Position numbers and translations under genes: made by a program. A stretch of 64,000 nt of DNA, from NCBI GenBank assembly GCA_040544425.1, contig JBEONO010000017.1, forward strand, positions 40,422-104,421. Reading direction: 5' to 3'. The notes beneath the pieces were generated by a model, which saw nothing but the letters and a program-made list of their open reading frames with translations, was not told the DNA's origin and did no database searches. The DNA comes from Solimicrobium sp040544425. Its GTDB lineage: Bacteria; Pseudomonadota; Gammaproteobacteria; Burkholderiales; Burkholderiaceae_D. Position 1 is the first letter of the stretch, and each line of letters begins with the position of its first letter. Below are positions 46,197-54,946 of this stretch, in pieces.

Positions 46197-48360
46197 TGGG
46201 TGGCTCCGCGTAGGTTCTTAACAACTTGAGTGTTTCGCTCAATGGCATTTGTGGTGCCAGCGTCGACGGTGCTGCAAACTGTTCAGGATTCCACGAACTG
46301 CCTAATTCGATCAATTTGGGTTGAATCAAAAATACTCGCACCTTTTTATTGTAGGTTTCGGAATCGGTACGAAATGCCGAGCCAATATAGGGCAGATCGC
46401 CCAACAGAGGAATTTTGGTTTTGTCATGCGTATATTCTTCACGGGTATAGCCACCGATCAGCAAACTTTTGTCTTTCGGCACCCGCGCGATGGTACTCAG
46501 TTTGGTCCGGTTTACTGTTGGCAGGAGGCCGACATTGCTGGTTGCACCCAAGGTCTGTCCGTCTTCAATATCCAGGACCATTTCCACCTCGTCGCCTTTT
46601 GGAGAGTAGCGCGGCAGGACATTGATCATCGTCCCATAGGTGATACTCTCCAAATTGGCTACCCGCTCGCCAGTCACCTGTGCGTAAAAAGTACTGTTGT
46701 TATCAAAACTTGCGGGCACGTTGTCCTGAGTCAGTACGATTGGGCGCGACACCACATCGGCCTGCCCCTTTGAACTCAGCGCGTAAATCTGTGCAAGAAA
46801 TTTGGTGCCATCAAGCGATGCGGCCGTCCCGTTATTGGTAGTGATATTGAATTGCGCATTACCACCAAGCTTGAGGCCGACCTGCCAATCAACACCGAGT
46901 TTATCCAGATCGCTTTTATTGACGTCGATGATCCATAAGGACAGTTCAATGTGGCGTTTTGGCACATCCAGTTGCTCGACCAGCGTTTGAATTAAATCGA
47001 TTTGCTCCTGAGTTCCCTTGACCAACAGACTATTGGTGTCCGGGTAGGGAATCACCTTGATCTGGCTGGCTTCATTTTTGATCTTCTTTTCAGTTGATGC
47101 GATTGGAGAAGTATCTGTGCCGCCGTTCGACGCAGTGGTTTTCGTCACAGTTGGCTGGCTGTCAATGCTGATCAATTCATTCTTATCGTTGGCCAAAATC
47201 GCTTCAATCACCTTGCCGATGCCGGCAATCGTGATTGTCTGGTCGCGGACCGAAATTTTGCGGTCATTCACAAACGTATTGTGCAATTTGATGATACTGA
47301 TGCGCTGCTTGTTTAAGTCGACATTTTTATAAAGATCGTCCAGATACGCGGCCGCATTGACCACGATATCCACATAGGCAGGCGGGCCAGCAACATAGAA
47401 AGCATTGTTCCTATCTTCGCCGCGTAGCGGATAGCGGGTGCTGGCCAAGCCGGTACGCTGTAAAAATTCATTCAGCGAGGCAATCGTAGCGCTGCGCAAC
47501 ATCACCACTGCATTTTTCAATTCGGTATTGTCGTAGACGAAAATGCTTTGACCATCGTCATACCAGACCAGGCCAATCTGGTTGCTGATTTTTTCCAGAA
47601 AGCGTGCGGGATTGGAAATATCAAAGTCACCCGTCACGGTCTTTTTCGCTGCCAGCTTGCTCAATATATAGGGCTTTCTGGCCTCACTCGACACCGCGTT
47701 AAACAGAAACTGGATGCTTTCATTCTTTGCTACGTAACCACTGCTGCCTGCGGGAGCCGCAACCGCCGCCTGTTTGTCTGGATCCGTACTGCCGTACAGG
47801 TCGTCTAAATAGTTCGCTGCATTGGTCACAATATCCACGTAGGCTGGTGGACCGGCGACATAGATGGCGGTGTTGCTTTGGTCGGCGCGTATCGGGTAGC
47901 GGCGCGATGCCAGGCCCGCCTTATCCAGAAATTCGTTCAAGGAGGCTAACGGTGCATTGCGCAGCGTGATCACGGTATTTTTCAGTTCACTGTTGTCGTA
48001 AATGAACATGGTTTGACCGTTGTCATACCAGATCAAACCGTATTGCAGGCTAAGCTGCTCTACCAGTTTTACCAGATCCGAGGTATCGAAATTCCCAGAT
48101 ACAGTTTTCTTTTGCGCCAGCGCACTGACTACGATAGGTTTGCCTGTTGTGCCTGATATTGAGTTCAATACAACCTGAACGCTCTCGTTCTTGGCGATGT
48201 ATTGCTTGGCGTGTTGCGCGGTTGGTGTGCTGATTACATCGTTATTTGCTGACCAGGCTGGTGCAGAGTTGAGCAGCACGACAAGTGAGCCCAGTAAAAT
48301 ACAACAATGATTGATTAATTTCCTCATGATAAATATGAACAGATCAGATCCGTGATCCAT
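46183..48360 (-). CDS. sctC: T3SS secretin SctC (InvG-like) with duplicated N0-N1 module
   Basis: Outer-membrane ring of the injectisome. The signal peptide (MRKLINHCCILLGSLVVLLN, ending SAPAWSA) starts 11 codons inside; the start at 48360 is chosen for its GGGAGAAGA site, with the internal ATG at 48327 as alternative. After it come TWO copies of an N0-N1 unit, residues 54-191 and 209-346 (each 138 aa, no gaps, about 80 identical by hand count), then the N3 region (VIPYPDTNSLLVKGTQEQIDLIQ), the secretin domain (VSRPIVLTQDNVPASFDNNSTF to STIARVPKDKSLLIGGYTRE) and a short S-domain tail. About 725 residues against roughly 560 in InvG; the excess equals one extra unit. Confidence 0.95.
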   Translation of the reverse strand: MDHGSDLFIFIMRKLINHCCILLGSLVVLLNSAPAWSANNDVISTPTAQHAKQYIAKNESVQVVLNSISGTTGKPIVVSALAQKKTVSGNFDTSDLVKLVEQLSLQYGLIWYDNGQTMFIYDNSELKNTVITLRNAPLASLNEFLDKAGLASRRYPIRADQSNTAIYVAGPPAYVDIVTNAANYLDDLYGSTDPDKQAAVAAPAGSSGYVAKNESIQFLFNAVSSEARKPYILSKLAAKKTVTGDFDISNPARFLEKISNQIGLVWYDDGQSIFVYDNTELKNAVVMLRSATIASLNEFLQRTGLASTRYPLRGEDRNNAFYVAGPPAYVDIVVNAAAYLDDLYKNVDLNKQRISIIKLHNTFVNDRKISVRDQTITIAGIGKVIEAILANDKNELISIDSQPTVTKTTASNGGTDTSPIASTEKKIKNEASQIKVIPYPDTNSLLVKGTQEQIDLIQTLVEQLDVPKRHIELSLWIIDVNKSDLDKLGVDWQVGLKLGGNAQFNITTNNGTAASLDGTKFLAQIYALSSKGQADVVSRPIVLTQDNVPASFDNNSTFYAQVTGERVANLESITYGTMINVLPRYSPKGDEVEMVLDIEDGQTLGATSNVGLLPTVNRTKLSTIARVPKDKSLLIGGYTREEYTHDKTKIPLLGDLPYIGSAFRTDSETYNKKVRVFLIQPKLIELGSSWNPEQFAAPSTLAPQMPLSETLKLLRTYAEPPNVKN
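47323..48201 (-). repeat. Tandem duplication of the SctC N0-N1 coding segment
   Basis: Coding copies at 48201-47788 and 47736-47323 (minus strand) give two gap-free 138-residue domains sharing blocks such as KKTV-G-FD, W-Y-D-GQ, ELKN, ASLNEFL, YVAGPPAYVDIV-NAA and YLDDLY. A 17-residue Ala/Pro/Gly linker (around DPDKQAAVAAPAGSSG) joins them. Both copies have diverged at many silent and conservative positions, so the event is not recent. Confidence 0.92.
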
Positions 48361-48997
48361 TCTTCTCCCTGTTTTTTCTTTGTTCAAATATTGACAGTAC
48401 GCGATCTACATAGGCCTGGGTTTCAGGATAAGGAGGAATTTTATTATTGTATTTTTGCACTGTGCCTTCGCCAGCGTTGTACGCTGCCAGCGCTAACCTT
48501 ATGTCTTGATTAAACAGCTCAAGTAATTTTTTCAGATAATGCGCACCACCGCGAATATTGGACTCCGGGTCATGCACCTTGTCAACACCAAACCTGGCAG
48601 CGGTAGCCGGAATCAACTGCATCATCCCCTGTGCACCTTTGGATGAAATTGCCATTGGGTTATAGGCAGATTCAACCTGGATTACCGCGTGAATCAGATG
48701 GGCATTGATGCCAACTTCATTGGCGACATCGTTGATCAAATTAGTGTACCGATGCGCCTTGTCGCTCAAGGCAATATCAGCTTTACCTGTCGCGCCAAAT
48801 CCGGGTTTCTTGACAGGTTTATAGTGCAGCGGATCGAACGGTTTATAACTGGGATCGATTTGCTGGTTCGAAATATGCAGTTTGCCCTTGCTGTCAACAT
48901 GCGCAAAAATTTCCGCGTAACAATTTTCACTGACTGTCAGACATGCGACTACGATGCCGACACAGCGCGCTGACAAGGCGGCGATAGACAAGGCCAT
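48344..48997 (-). CDS. T3SS-associated lytic transglycosylase (IagB-like)
   Basis: SLT-type muramidase that opens the peptidoglycan for injectisome assembly. Exported (hydrophobic N-terminus ALSARCVGIVVACLTV); catalytic domain with VESAYNPMAISSKGAQGMMQLIP (Glu of the ES motif), ESNIRGGAHYLKKLLELF and ALAAYNAGEGTVQKY, all family hallmarks. The start overlaps sctL (TGATG). Position between sctL and sctC corresponds to iagB after orgB in SPI-1-like clusters. It carries a longer N-terminal region than IagB (217 against about 160 residues). Confidence 0.92.
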   Translation of the reverse strand: MALSIAALSARCVGIVVACLTVSENCYAEIFAHVDSKGKLHISNQQIDPSYKPFDPLHYKPVKKPGFGATGKADIALSDKAHRYTNLINDVANEVGINAHLIHAVIQVESAYNPMAISSKGAQGMMQLIPATAARFGVDKVHDPESNIRGGAHYLKKLLELFNQDIRLALAAYNAGEGTVQKYNNKIPPYPETQAYVDRVLSIFEQRKNREKNGSRI

Positions 48998-49758
48998 CAC
49001 GATTCACTCCGCTGATATCCCGGCTCATCTTCAAAATCGTCAAAGAATTCATCTCCGAATTCCGTGTCATATTTTTCAGACAATTCAACGTTGTAACGTT
49101 GCTGCATTTCGGAAAACCAATGTTGCACAATCTCCTGACTCCACTGCATGCTCTGCTTTCTGACTTCCAGACGCTGAAAACAGCGATGGGCTAATTCGTT
49201 CAATTCACCCTTGGTGCGCTCAGGAGAAAACTCATATACCTGGTCACCTGACTGAATAGTTACATTATCACCATCACCAACCGAAATCGATGCGTCCAGT
49301 CCAAGTGCGCTCTGGACACGCCGCTTAATTTGCTCAACCTGCATGAGCGCATGCTTGGGCAAGATGATTTGCAGGCTGTCTCCAACTTTGTGGCCTGCCG
49401 CCAACCATGTTTCCAACAAATGCAGCTCAAGGTCCGGCTGTTGCAATGCCATTTCCAATTCGCGCTTAACCGCGTCCTTCAGGGTCTGCTCAATTTGTTG
49501 AAAGAGGCTGTTTCGCTCGGACAGAGCTCGATAAATTGCATTCATGCTGTCCAGCCAACCGGCCATGAAACCTTCACGCATGGCTTGTTGTTGAACTGAA
49601 GCAGCCATTGCCTGCGCAGTCTTGCTGACCTGACGCGCATACGATCTTGCCTGCTGCAATGTGATGTAGGCGCGTTCATGCGACTCCACCGCCGCACGGG
49701 GAATCAGTACACCATGCAGGGTAGGCACCCGCGGATCAATGGATAGGATTCTTGGCAT
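48997..49758 (-). CDS. sctL: T3SS stator protein SctL (OrgB-like)
   Basis: Cytoplasmic pod component linking the ATPase to SctQ. 253 residues: an N-terminal segment, a long coiled coil (AYITLQQARSYARQVSKTAQAMAASVQQQ), the FliH/OrgB-type middle and the C-terminal NELAHRCFQRLEVRK region followed by an acidic tail (DEFFDDFEDE). The start at 49758 is preferred over a TTG four codons upstream and overlaps sctK by 23 nt. It is followed directly by the transglycosylase. Confidence 0.87.
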   Translation of the reverse strand: MPRILSIDPRVPTLHGVLIPRAAVESHERAYITLQQARSYARQVSKTAQAMAASVQQQAMREGFMAGWLDSMNAIYRALSERNSLFQQIEQTLKDAVKRELEMALQQPDLELHLLETWLAAGHKVGDSLQIILPKHALMQVEQIKRRVQSALGLDASISVGDGDNVTIQSGDQVYEFSPERTKGELNELAHRCFQRLEVRKQSMQWSQEIVQHWFSEMQQRYNVELSEKYDTEFGDEFFDDFEDEPGYQRSES

Positions 49759-50278
49759 AATCAAACGCAAAATTGAGTAATGGTCGATTCAGGCTAGCGA
49801 CGTTCAGATCGACCGGTTGATCGGATTCGAACAACAGCACGAGGCGCTGTGCCAAGGCGCGCGGCAACTGTTGCTGCAACAACTGCAAATAACCCGCACC
49901 GTGTAACTCCAGACTGGATTGCGAAATCGGCGCTGGCAAAGGGCAAGCTGGGCAGGCAATCGGCAATTCAATGAATCGACGCGCCATATTCGGCAATGTG
50001 GCTAACTGTCCGGTTCTGGCCAGACTGCCACGCCCCAATTTACAGCCCAGCAACCACGCCGCCCGCCGAATGTTTTTCCATTCGCTGACCAGACGTTGAC
50101 TGAAATCGCCGGTTTGAAGTGGAAAACTGAGCGCCGTTTCCAAGGCGAACCGTTGAATCAAAGTGTGGTTTATCGCCTCTTCAACAGCCGCAGGCAGTGC
50201 GTTCGCAGGCTTGGCAAACCGCTCCGGATGAATGTAATCAAGTGGCGCATACATGACGCGCAATAATTCCGGTGTCAT
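49736..50278 (-). CDS. sctK: T3SS sorting-platform protein SctK (OrgA/MxiK-like)
   Basis: 180 residues with the SctK motif APLDYIHPERFA near the N-terminus, an N-terminal helical half (RLVSEWKNIRRAAWLLGCKLG) and a C-terminal region ending LNFAFDYAKN. It bridges the membrane ring SctD to SctQ in the cytoplasm. The start overlaps the end of sctJ (ATGA). Weakly conserved family; the IHPERF motif and position support it. Confidence 0.87.
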   Translation of the reverse strand: MTPELLRVMYAPLDYIHPERFAKPANALPAAVEEAINHTLIQRFALETALSFPLQTGDFSQRLVSEWKNIRRAAWLLGCKLGRGSLARTGQLATLPNMARRFIELPIACPACPLPAPISQSSLELHGAGYLQLLQQQLPRALAQRLVLLFESDQPVDLNVASLNRPLLNFAFDYAKNPIH

Positions 50279-51015
50279 GATTGTTCACCACTCCTGTTTG
50301 AGCCGAAAAATTTGGATTTGACCAGGAATATGGTGGCGCCAGCAATAATCAACAGTAATCCACCTAGCGCTGCGAAAAATTGGGTCGACCCGTAAAATTG
50401 CGGCTGAGGTGCGTCCGGAATAATTTGCTGCTCAGGATTTGCCTTGGCAAGCACAACTGAAATATCTGCATAGTTGACTGATGGCAAGCTATTTTTCAAA
50501 AAACGTTTGATGTTATTGATCAATGCCGACTCGTCATCCGTACTGCGATAAACGACCAGCACGGATAAATGTGACGGGGCAGCCTGTTGACGGGATGCAG
50601 ACGACTCCACATCGTAGCTGATGTGCAATCGCGCTTTCACCACCGAAGGTAATACCAGCAACGATTGTTCCAGACGCTGCTCTATGCCCGAGTACAGGCG
50701 TGCTTTTTCGGCACGCGGAGAGGTTGCAAGGGAATCTGCCGGAAACATATCTGCAATTTCGACTCGGGACTTGGATGGTAAATCGTTTGTCTTAAGTAAT
50801 TGAACAGCTTTGGAAAAATCTGCCGGATCGACCTGGATGGCATAACCCAGCTTTGCACCACCATCCACTTTTTTGGCCGGAATATTTGCTTGCTGCAAGA
50901 CAGCCAGAACTTCATTGGCCTGACGTTGATCCAGGCCTTTCAGTAATTCTTGGTCACAAGCAGCAAGCAAGGCGCAAAACGACAAGACAACGAGTCGGGA
51001 CACGAGCTTGTTCAT
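50275..51015 (-). CDS. sctJ: T3SS inner-membrane ring lipoprotein SctJ (PrgK-like)
   Basis: 246 residues: lipoprotein signal with lipobox LLAACD, two periplasmic ring-building domains (QEVLAVLQQANIPAKKV and VVKARLHISYDV regions, sharing the RLEQSLLVLPSVVKARLHI hallmark), then a C-terminal membrane helix (FFAALGGLLLIIAGATIFLV). The ATG at 51015 shares bases with the sctI stop (TGATG). Assembles with SctD into the inner-membrane rings. Confidence 0.95.
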   Translation of the reverse strand: MNKLVSRLVVLSFCALLAACDQELLKGLDQRQANEVLAVLQQANIPAKKVDGGAKLGYAIQVDPADFSKAVQLLKTNDLPSKSRVEIADMFPADSLATSPRAEKARLYSGIEQRLEQSLLVLPSVVKARLHISYDVESSASRQQAAPSHLSVLVVYRSTDDESALINNIKRFLKNSLPSVNYADISVVLAKANPEQQIIPDAPQPQFYGSTQFFAALGGLLLIIAGATIFLVKSKFFGSNRSGEQS

Positions 51016-51293
51016 CACTGCCCTTTCAAAAGATCCATCGCACCACCGACTACGCTATGCGCCACTTTGGCGAACAACGAAGTCTTCATATGGATATCGG
51101 TTGTGATGGTCTGGTAATAAAGGGCATTGTTAATTGATGCATCTTCGCCGAGCTTTTGTTCTGCGTCGTGCTTGGCAGTTTGGGTACGTTTGTCGAGGTC
51201 AACCAGTTCCTCGACAGCGTCTGAAAACTTCGATTCAGTCGTATTCATCTGAACCGAAGTTGTTCTGATTGGTGGAATTGAAGAAATCGGCAT
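51015..51293 (-). CDS. sctI: T3SS inner rod protein SctI (PrgJ-like)
   Basis: 92 residues: disordered N-terminus, then a helical C-terminal half ending IHMKTSLFAKVAHSVVGGAMDLLKG, which lines up with the C-terminal helix of PrgJ/MxiI. Position between sctF and sctJ is as in prgIJK. Coupled to sctJ. Small size and low conservation make motif evidence modest; synteny is strong. Confidence 0.87.
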   Translation of the reverse strand: MPISSIPPIRTTSVQMNTTESKFSDAVEELVDLDKRTQTAKHDAEQKLGEDASINNALYYQTITTDIHMKTSLFAKVAHSVVGGAMDLLKGQ

Positions 51294-51471
51294 ATCGATT
51301 TCCCTCCCTAATTAATTAAGCGATAAACATGTTTAAATTATCCAGTTTGAATTGAATGCGAGCGGAATACTATATTGCCTATGCAACCTTGCCCCCCAAT
51401 GAAAAGTAAGTAACGCTTTCACAAATACCTCATTCATTGGCCACTCAAGGTTACATCGGCCCTACAGAGCA
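51294..51471. other. 178-nt spacer between sctF and sctI
   Basis: No ORF with a ribosome site and no convincing terminator were found. Length suggests that sctI may have its own promoter or an mRNA processing site, giving needle subunits a separate expression level. Confidence 0.35.
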
Positions 51472-51768
51472 TTAACTCGCGTTGCGCATGATCTGCTCGA
51501 ATATGTCTTTAATCAGTTTGATACCACCAGAACGAGCTGCAAACAAGTTCCCGGCCGCAGAAGTTGCACCTTGGAATTCAGCAACCGCGTTCAGATCCGA
51601 GGCATCTTCGCCCAACGCCGATTGAGCAGCTTCAGCCTTATTGCCCAGTAAAGTTTGCTGAGCATCAAAACATCTGCCAAATCCAAGCAGCGAGTTTTTG
51701 CTCCCGTCGTAACCGCCATTATCAACCGCAGTGTTGCCTTTGGTATTTAGATCAACTTTTTGCCACAT
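51472..51768 (-). CDS. sctF: T3SS needle filament protein SctF (PrgI-like), extended
   Basis: 98 residues, longer than PrgI (80). The C-terminal half, EDASDLNAVAEFQ...NLFAARSGGIKLIKDI-FEQIMRN, lines up with the PSDP...AAYQ...NLY...VKVFKDI helical hairpin of PrgI/MxiH. The N-terminal 35 residues are Gly/Asn-rich (NTAVDNGGYDGSKNSLLGFG) and replace the usual W-P motif. AGGAGATTTATT precedes the ATG at 51768. First gene of the needle-rod-ring operon. Confidence 0.78.
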   Translation of the reverse strand: MWQKVDLNTKGNTAVDNGGYDGSKNSLLGFGRCFDAQQTLLGNKAEAAQSALGEDASDLNAVAEFQGATSAAGNLFAARSGGIKLIKDIFEQIMRNAS

Positions 51769-52086
51769 AATAAATCTCCTAAAATTAAATAAAAACGTCT
51801 TATTGATTTCGGCTTCCGCTTGCTTTCGTGTTGCGGAAATCAACCCGCTATCAATGAGGCACAGTATGCCGACATTAGTCTGTGTAAGATATTGAGAGTT
51901 ACCCTGATGCCGAACGCCCTGATATCGTTGCAGGGTTGGCTTAGGTTTGGCTTAGGTAACTAGATTGATCACTATTTGACGGCACAATGGATTGTGCTGA
52001 TCGGAGCGCTTACCGCCCCAATTGGAAGCAGCTCCAACAACAGATATCAATTGATTGATTTGATATGCCAAAATCATTGGCACCAT
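51769..52086 (-). promoter_or_regulatory. 318-nt spacer, presumed promoter region of the sctF operon
   Basis: Lies between sctU (ending at 52087) and sctF. No supported ORF. It carries an 11-nt direct repeat TTGGCTTAGGT twice in a row (51936-51957), about 170-190 nt upstream of the sctF start, spaced by one helical turn, as a regulator site might be. A short dyad TGCCAAAATCATTGGCA lies close to the sctU stop, without a T-run. Confidence 0.45.
51936..51957. repeat. 11-nt tandem direct repeat upstream of sctF
   Basis: TTGGCTTAGGT occurs twice without spacer. The period of 11 bp places both copies on the same face of the helix. Confidence 0.7.
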
Positions 52087-53205
52087 TTACGGCGCACCAA
52101 CTCCAGCGTTCCCTGGTTGCGCGTTTTGTTGCAACAAAGAGTCGATCTGATCGCGCATTTCAGGATACATATCCCGCATATGCGTTAGCTCGACTTCTTG
52201 CAGCCAGACCAGGATCCGATAGATCGGGTCGATCATCTCCATGGGGATAAAGGAATATTTTTGTGCGATTTTAAACAATCGCCTTGCCACCAGAATATCC
52301 CGCACCACCGGTGTGCCATGACCCTCGGCGTACTTGATGATGGCGAGTGCCTTTTCGCCACGGGCTAACAACGACACGAAAGGAAGTTGCGCTACATTAG
52401 GATTTATATATATTCCGATAGCAATATGAGTCGGGTTGGCCAAAATAAAGTTACTTTGTTCAATATCCATTTTTTCCTGCCCAGATAGTAGTTCCTGGTG
52501 CAACTCCTTACGGCGACCTTTTACTTCAGGATTGCCCTGCTGTTCCTTATGTTCTTCTTTGACTTCATGCTTGTCCATCTTCATTTCTTTGATATACAGG
52601 AAATAGTCAGCCAATCCGTCCAAAACAATAATCAACGCAAAAGAAAGCAGGCAGAGCAGGATGATGCTGGTGCCTGCCTTAACCCAGATTTTTGCGATAG
52701 CAGCCGTTTGCACATAAATCAATTCAAGCAATATCCGCTCATAGAATACAAAAAATGCATACACTACGACGACAAAAACAGTCAGGTAAATAAGTGCCTT
52801 GACGAATTCTTTGACGGTTTTCAGGCTAAATATTTTTTTAAATCCGTTGACCGGATCCAATGCTTCGAAGTTAAATTTGATGGCTTCAAATGCCAGGATA
52901 AACTTGCTTTGGGCCAGGGAAGGGATGATGGTGGCTACTATACAGAGACCAATAAATGGGAGTGTCAATTCAAGAAACAGCCGAAACACTCTGTCAACAA
53001 CATAGCCCGTACTGATTTTTTCACTGTGCGCAACGAAGTCTTTAAATAAATCTCCAACTTCGGAAAATGAAATAATAGACAGCCCGAAAACGCCGACTGC
53101 GAGAATGCATGCCGCTACGATGTCGCGACTTTTATAAGATTGTCCCTCTTCTGCGGAATCTTGTAGTTTCTTATCCGTGGGTTCTTCGGTTTTTTCATCA
53201 CTCAT
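52087..53205 (-). CDS. sctU: T3SS export switch protein SctU (SpaS-like)
   Basis: 372 residues: four N-terminal membrane helices then a cytoplasmic autoprotease domain with the cleavage motif NPTH (near residue 257; LANPTHIAIGIY). Self-cleavage there switches the system from early to middle substrates. The KEEHKEQQGNPEVKGRRKE linker is typical. The start overlaps the sctT stop (ATGA). The C-terminal tail is slightly longer than in SpaS. Confidence 0.97.
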   Translation of the reverse strand: MSDEKTEEPTDKKLQDSAEEGQSYKSRDIVAACILAVGVFGLSIISFSEVGDLFKDFVAHSEKISTGYVVDRVFRLFLELTLPFIGLCIVATIIPSLAQSKFILAFEAIKFNFEALDPVNGFKKIFSLKTVKEFVKALIYLTVFVVVVYAFFVFYERILLELIYVQTAAIAKIWVKAGTSIILLCLLSFALIIVLDGLADYFLYIKEMKMDKHEVKEEHKEQQGNPEVKGRRKELHQELLSGQEKMDIEQSNFILANPTHIAIGIYINPNVAQLPFVSLLARGEKALAIIKYAEGHGTPVVRDILVARRLFKIAQKYSFIPMEMIDPIYRILVWLQEVELTHMRDMYPEMRDQIDSLLQQNAQPGNAGVGAP

Positions 53206-53984
53206 CGCTCACCCGCCGCTTGAATTAAATGCCACGATTGATAGTCGACCATGAAACGGGGAAGCTGATCCGGCAACATATGCCAAAAATAAAGCGACAA
53301 AACAAAAATTGCAATCACACTCTTAATGGTCATGGAAACAGAAAAAGCACTTAGTTGCGGCGTGAACCGTGCCAGCAAACCCAGTAGGGCTTCGGACAAC
53401 AATAAGGTTAATAATACTGGTGCCGCAAGAATAAACCCATGTTCAAATAATTGACCAAGAAATATAACGACCATGTCTAAATTAATCTGAATTCCCTGTT
53501 TCAGGCCAACAGTCTGGTAGCTGTTAATCAAAGTATTCAACACAAGCTGCAAGCCACCTGATTCCAGATAAATGGCGCAAACGCAAAAGTTAACAAAGTT
53601 TTGAATTTCGGTTGATTCCTGGCCATTGGTCGGATCAATCAAACTTCCCATAGACGAGCCGCGCGCAACATCGATATAGGCACCTAAAGCATTAAATATC
53701 CAAAATGGTAGCGACAAGACTCCGCCAAGCGAAATGCCGATTACAATTTCCTTTGCAATCATGGCCAGAATGACGACGTAGTCCGTTTGAAACTGCGGTA
53801 GGTTAGTATTCAGCACTGGCCACAATCCAATAATGATTGCAAAAATGACCGAATTGCGTACAAACGTACTCGCCAGTACGCTTGTGTTCAGGACCGGAAG
53901 AATAAAAAAGATGGGAGTAATCCGCGCATACAGCAAAGCGACTGTGACTAACTTCTCCTGCCATTCTATCAATAGGCTGAACAC
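53202..53984 (-). CDS. sctT: T3SS export apparatus protein SctT (SpaR-like)
   Basis: 260 residues, about six to eight hydrophobic helices, with the family segment GSLIDPTNGQESTEIQNFVN and the YIDVARGSSMG loop. Together with SctR and SctS it forms the membrane-spanning export gate. Follows sctS by only a few bases and overlaps sctU. Confidence 0.95.
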   Translation of the reverse strand: MFSLLIEWQEKLVTVALLYARITPIFFILPVLNTSVLASTFVRNSVIFAIIIGLWPVLNTNLPQFQTDYVVILAMIAKEIVIGISLGGVLSLPFWIFNALGAYIDVARGSSMGSLIDPTNGQESTEIQNFVNFCVCAIYLESGGLQLVLNTLINSYQTVGLKQGIQINLDMVVIFLGQLFEHGFILAAPVLLTLLLSEALLGLLARFTPQLSAFSVSMTIKSVIAIFVLSLYFWHMLPDQLPRFMVDYQSWHLIQAAGER

Positions 53985-53988
53985 GGCA

Positions 53989-54255
53989 TCAATGCTTTAC
54001 TTGAGTGGCAATTTCCAGCATTTCGATTGAGTAATTCATTAAATATTCACCACTCCATCCAGAAAGCACATAAATGCAAAGCATCACCGCAATCAACTTA
54101 ATTCCGAACGGCAACGTCTGTTCCTGAATTTGCGTCACGGTTTGAAATAGGCCAACCAACAGCCCCACGATCGTCGCCACCAGCACCGGAAAAATCGACA
54201 GGACCAACACCAAATTCATCGCTTTGTTACCGGCATAAATTAATTCATCCATCAT
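53989..54255 (-). CDS. sctS: T3SS export apparatus protein SctS (SpaQ-like)
   Basis: 88 residues forming a two-helix membrane hairpin (LVLVLSIFPVLVATIVGLLVGLFQ and FGIKLIAVMLCIYVLSGWSG), with the conserved TVTQIQEQTLPFGIK between them, the universal FliQ/SctS motif. The whole sctR-S-T-U block shares one strand with gaps of only a few bases. Confidence 0.96.
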   Translation of the reverse strand: MMDELIYAGNKAMNLVLVLSIFPVLVATIVGLLVGLFQTVTQIQEQTLPFGIKLIAVMLCIYVLSGWSGEYLMNYSIEMLEIATQVKH

Positions 54256-54266
54256 TTTCTCCTTGG

Positions 54267-54944
54267 CTATGTTTTAGCCAGATCAATGTATTGCATGACC
54301 AATCCCTGCGACAACAAACTCCAACCGTCCATAGCGACAAACAGAATCAATTTGATTGGCACTGAAATGGTGACCGGACTCATCATCATCATGCCCAATG
54401 CCAACAAGATGCAAGAAATCACCATATCCACCACAATAAACGGCAGGTATAAATAAAATCCGATTTTGAATGCGGCCTTGATTTCGCTGAGGGCGTAAGC
54501 GGGTAACAAGGCGATAATTGAGAGATTATGAGCGTTATCTTGCGTAGCTTTAGGGGTCGTGTCTTGCTCATCAAGTCGGCCAGCCTGCGCCTTGACAAAA
54601 AAGTCGAGCAATTCCGGGTCGGAATATTTTTTCAGATAGGCCCGATAACCCTCCAAGCCAGTGTCAGAAAACTGGACCACTGATTCGATACTGGTAAATT
54701 GAACGTGCTCGCTCTTGTATTGATCATAGCCCTTTTGGATCACCGGTGTCATGACAAACAAGGCTAAAAACAGGGCAATGCCATTCAATGCCATATTGGA
54801 CGGCACTTGTTGGATACCAAGTGCGTTTCTAACCAATACAAAAACGATGGAAAATTTGATGTAGCAGGTTCCGGCCGCGATGATGAAGGGGATGACAGCA
54901 GTCAGCGTGACTAAAGCGACCAGAGAATATTCACTACCGTTCAT
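54267..54944 (-). CDS. sctR: T3SS export apparatus protein SctR (SpaP-like)
   Basis: 225 residues: FliP/SctR family with IVFVLVRNALGIQQVPSNMALNG and the C-terminal FVVDMVISCILLALGMMMMSPV, two of the best conserved segments in the family; four membrane helices with a cytoplasmic loop in the middle. The first gene of the gate block after sctQ, with a 2-nt spacing. Confidence 0.97.
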   Translation of the reverse strand: MNGSEYSLVALVTLTAVIPFIIAAGTCYIKFSIVFVLVRNALGIQQVPSNMALNGIALFLALFVMTPVIQKGYDQYKSEHVQFTSIESVVQFSDTGLEGYRAYLKKYSDPELLDFFVKAQAGRLDEQDTTPKATQDNAHNLSIIALLPAYALSEIKAAFKIGFYLYLPFIVVDMVISCILLALGMMMMSPVTISVPIKLILFVAMDGWSLLSQGLVMQYIDLAKT

Positions 54945-54946
54945 GG

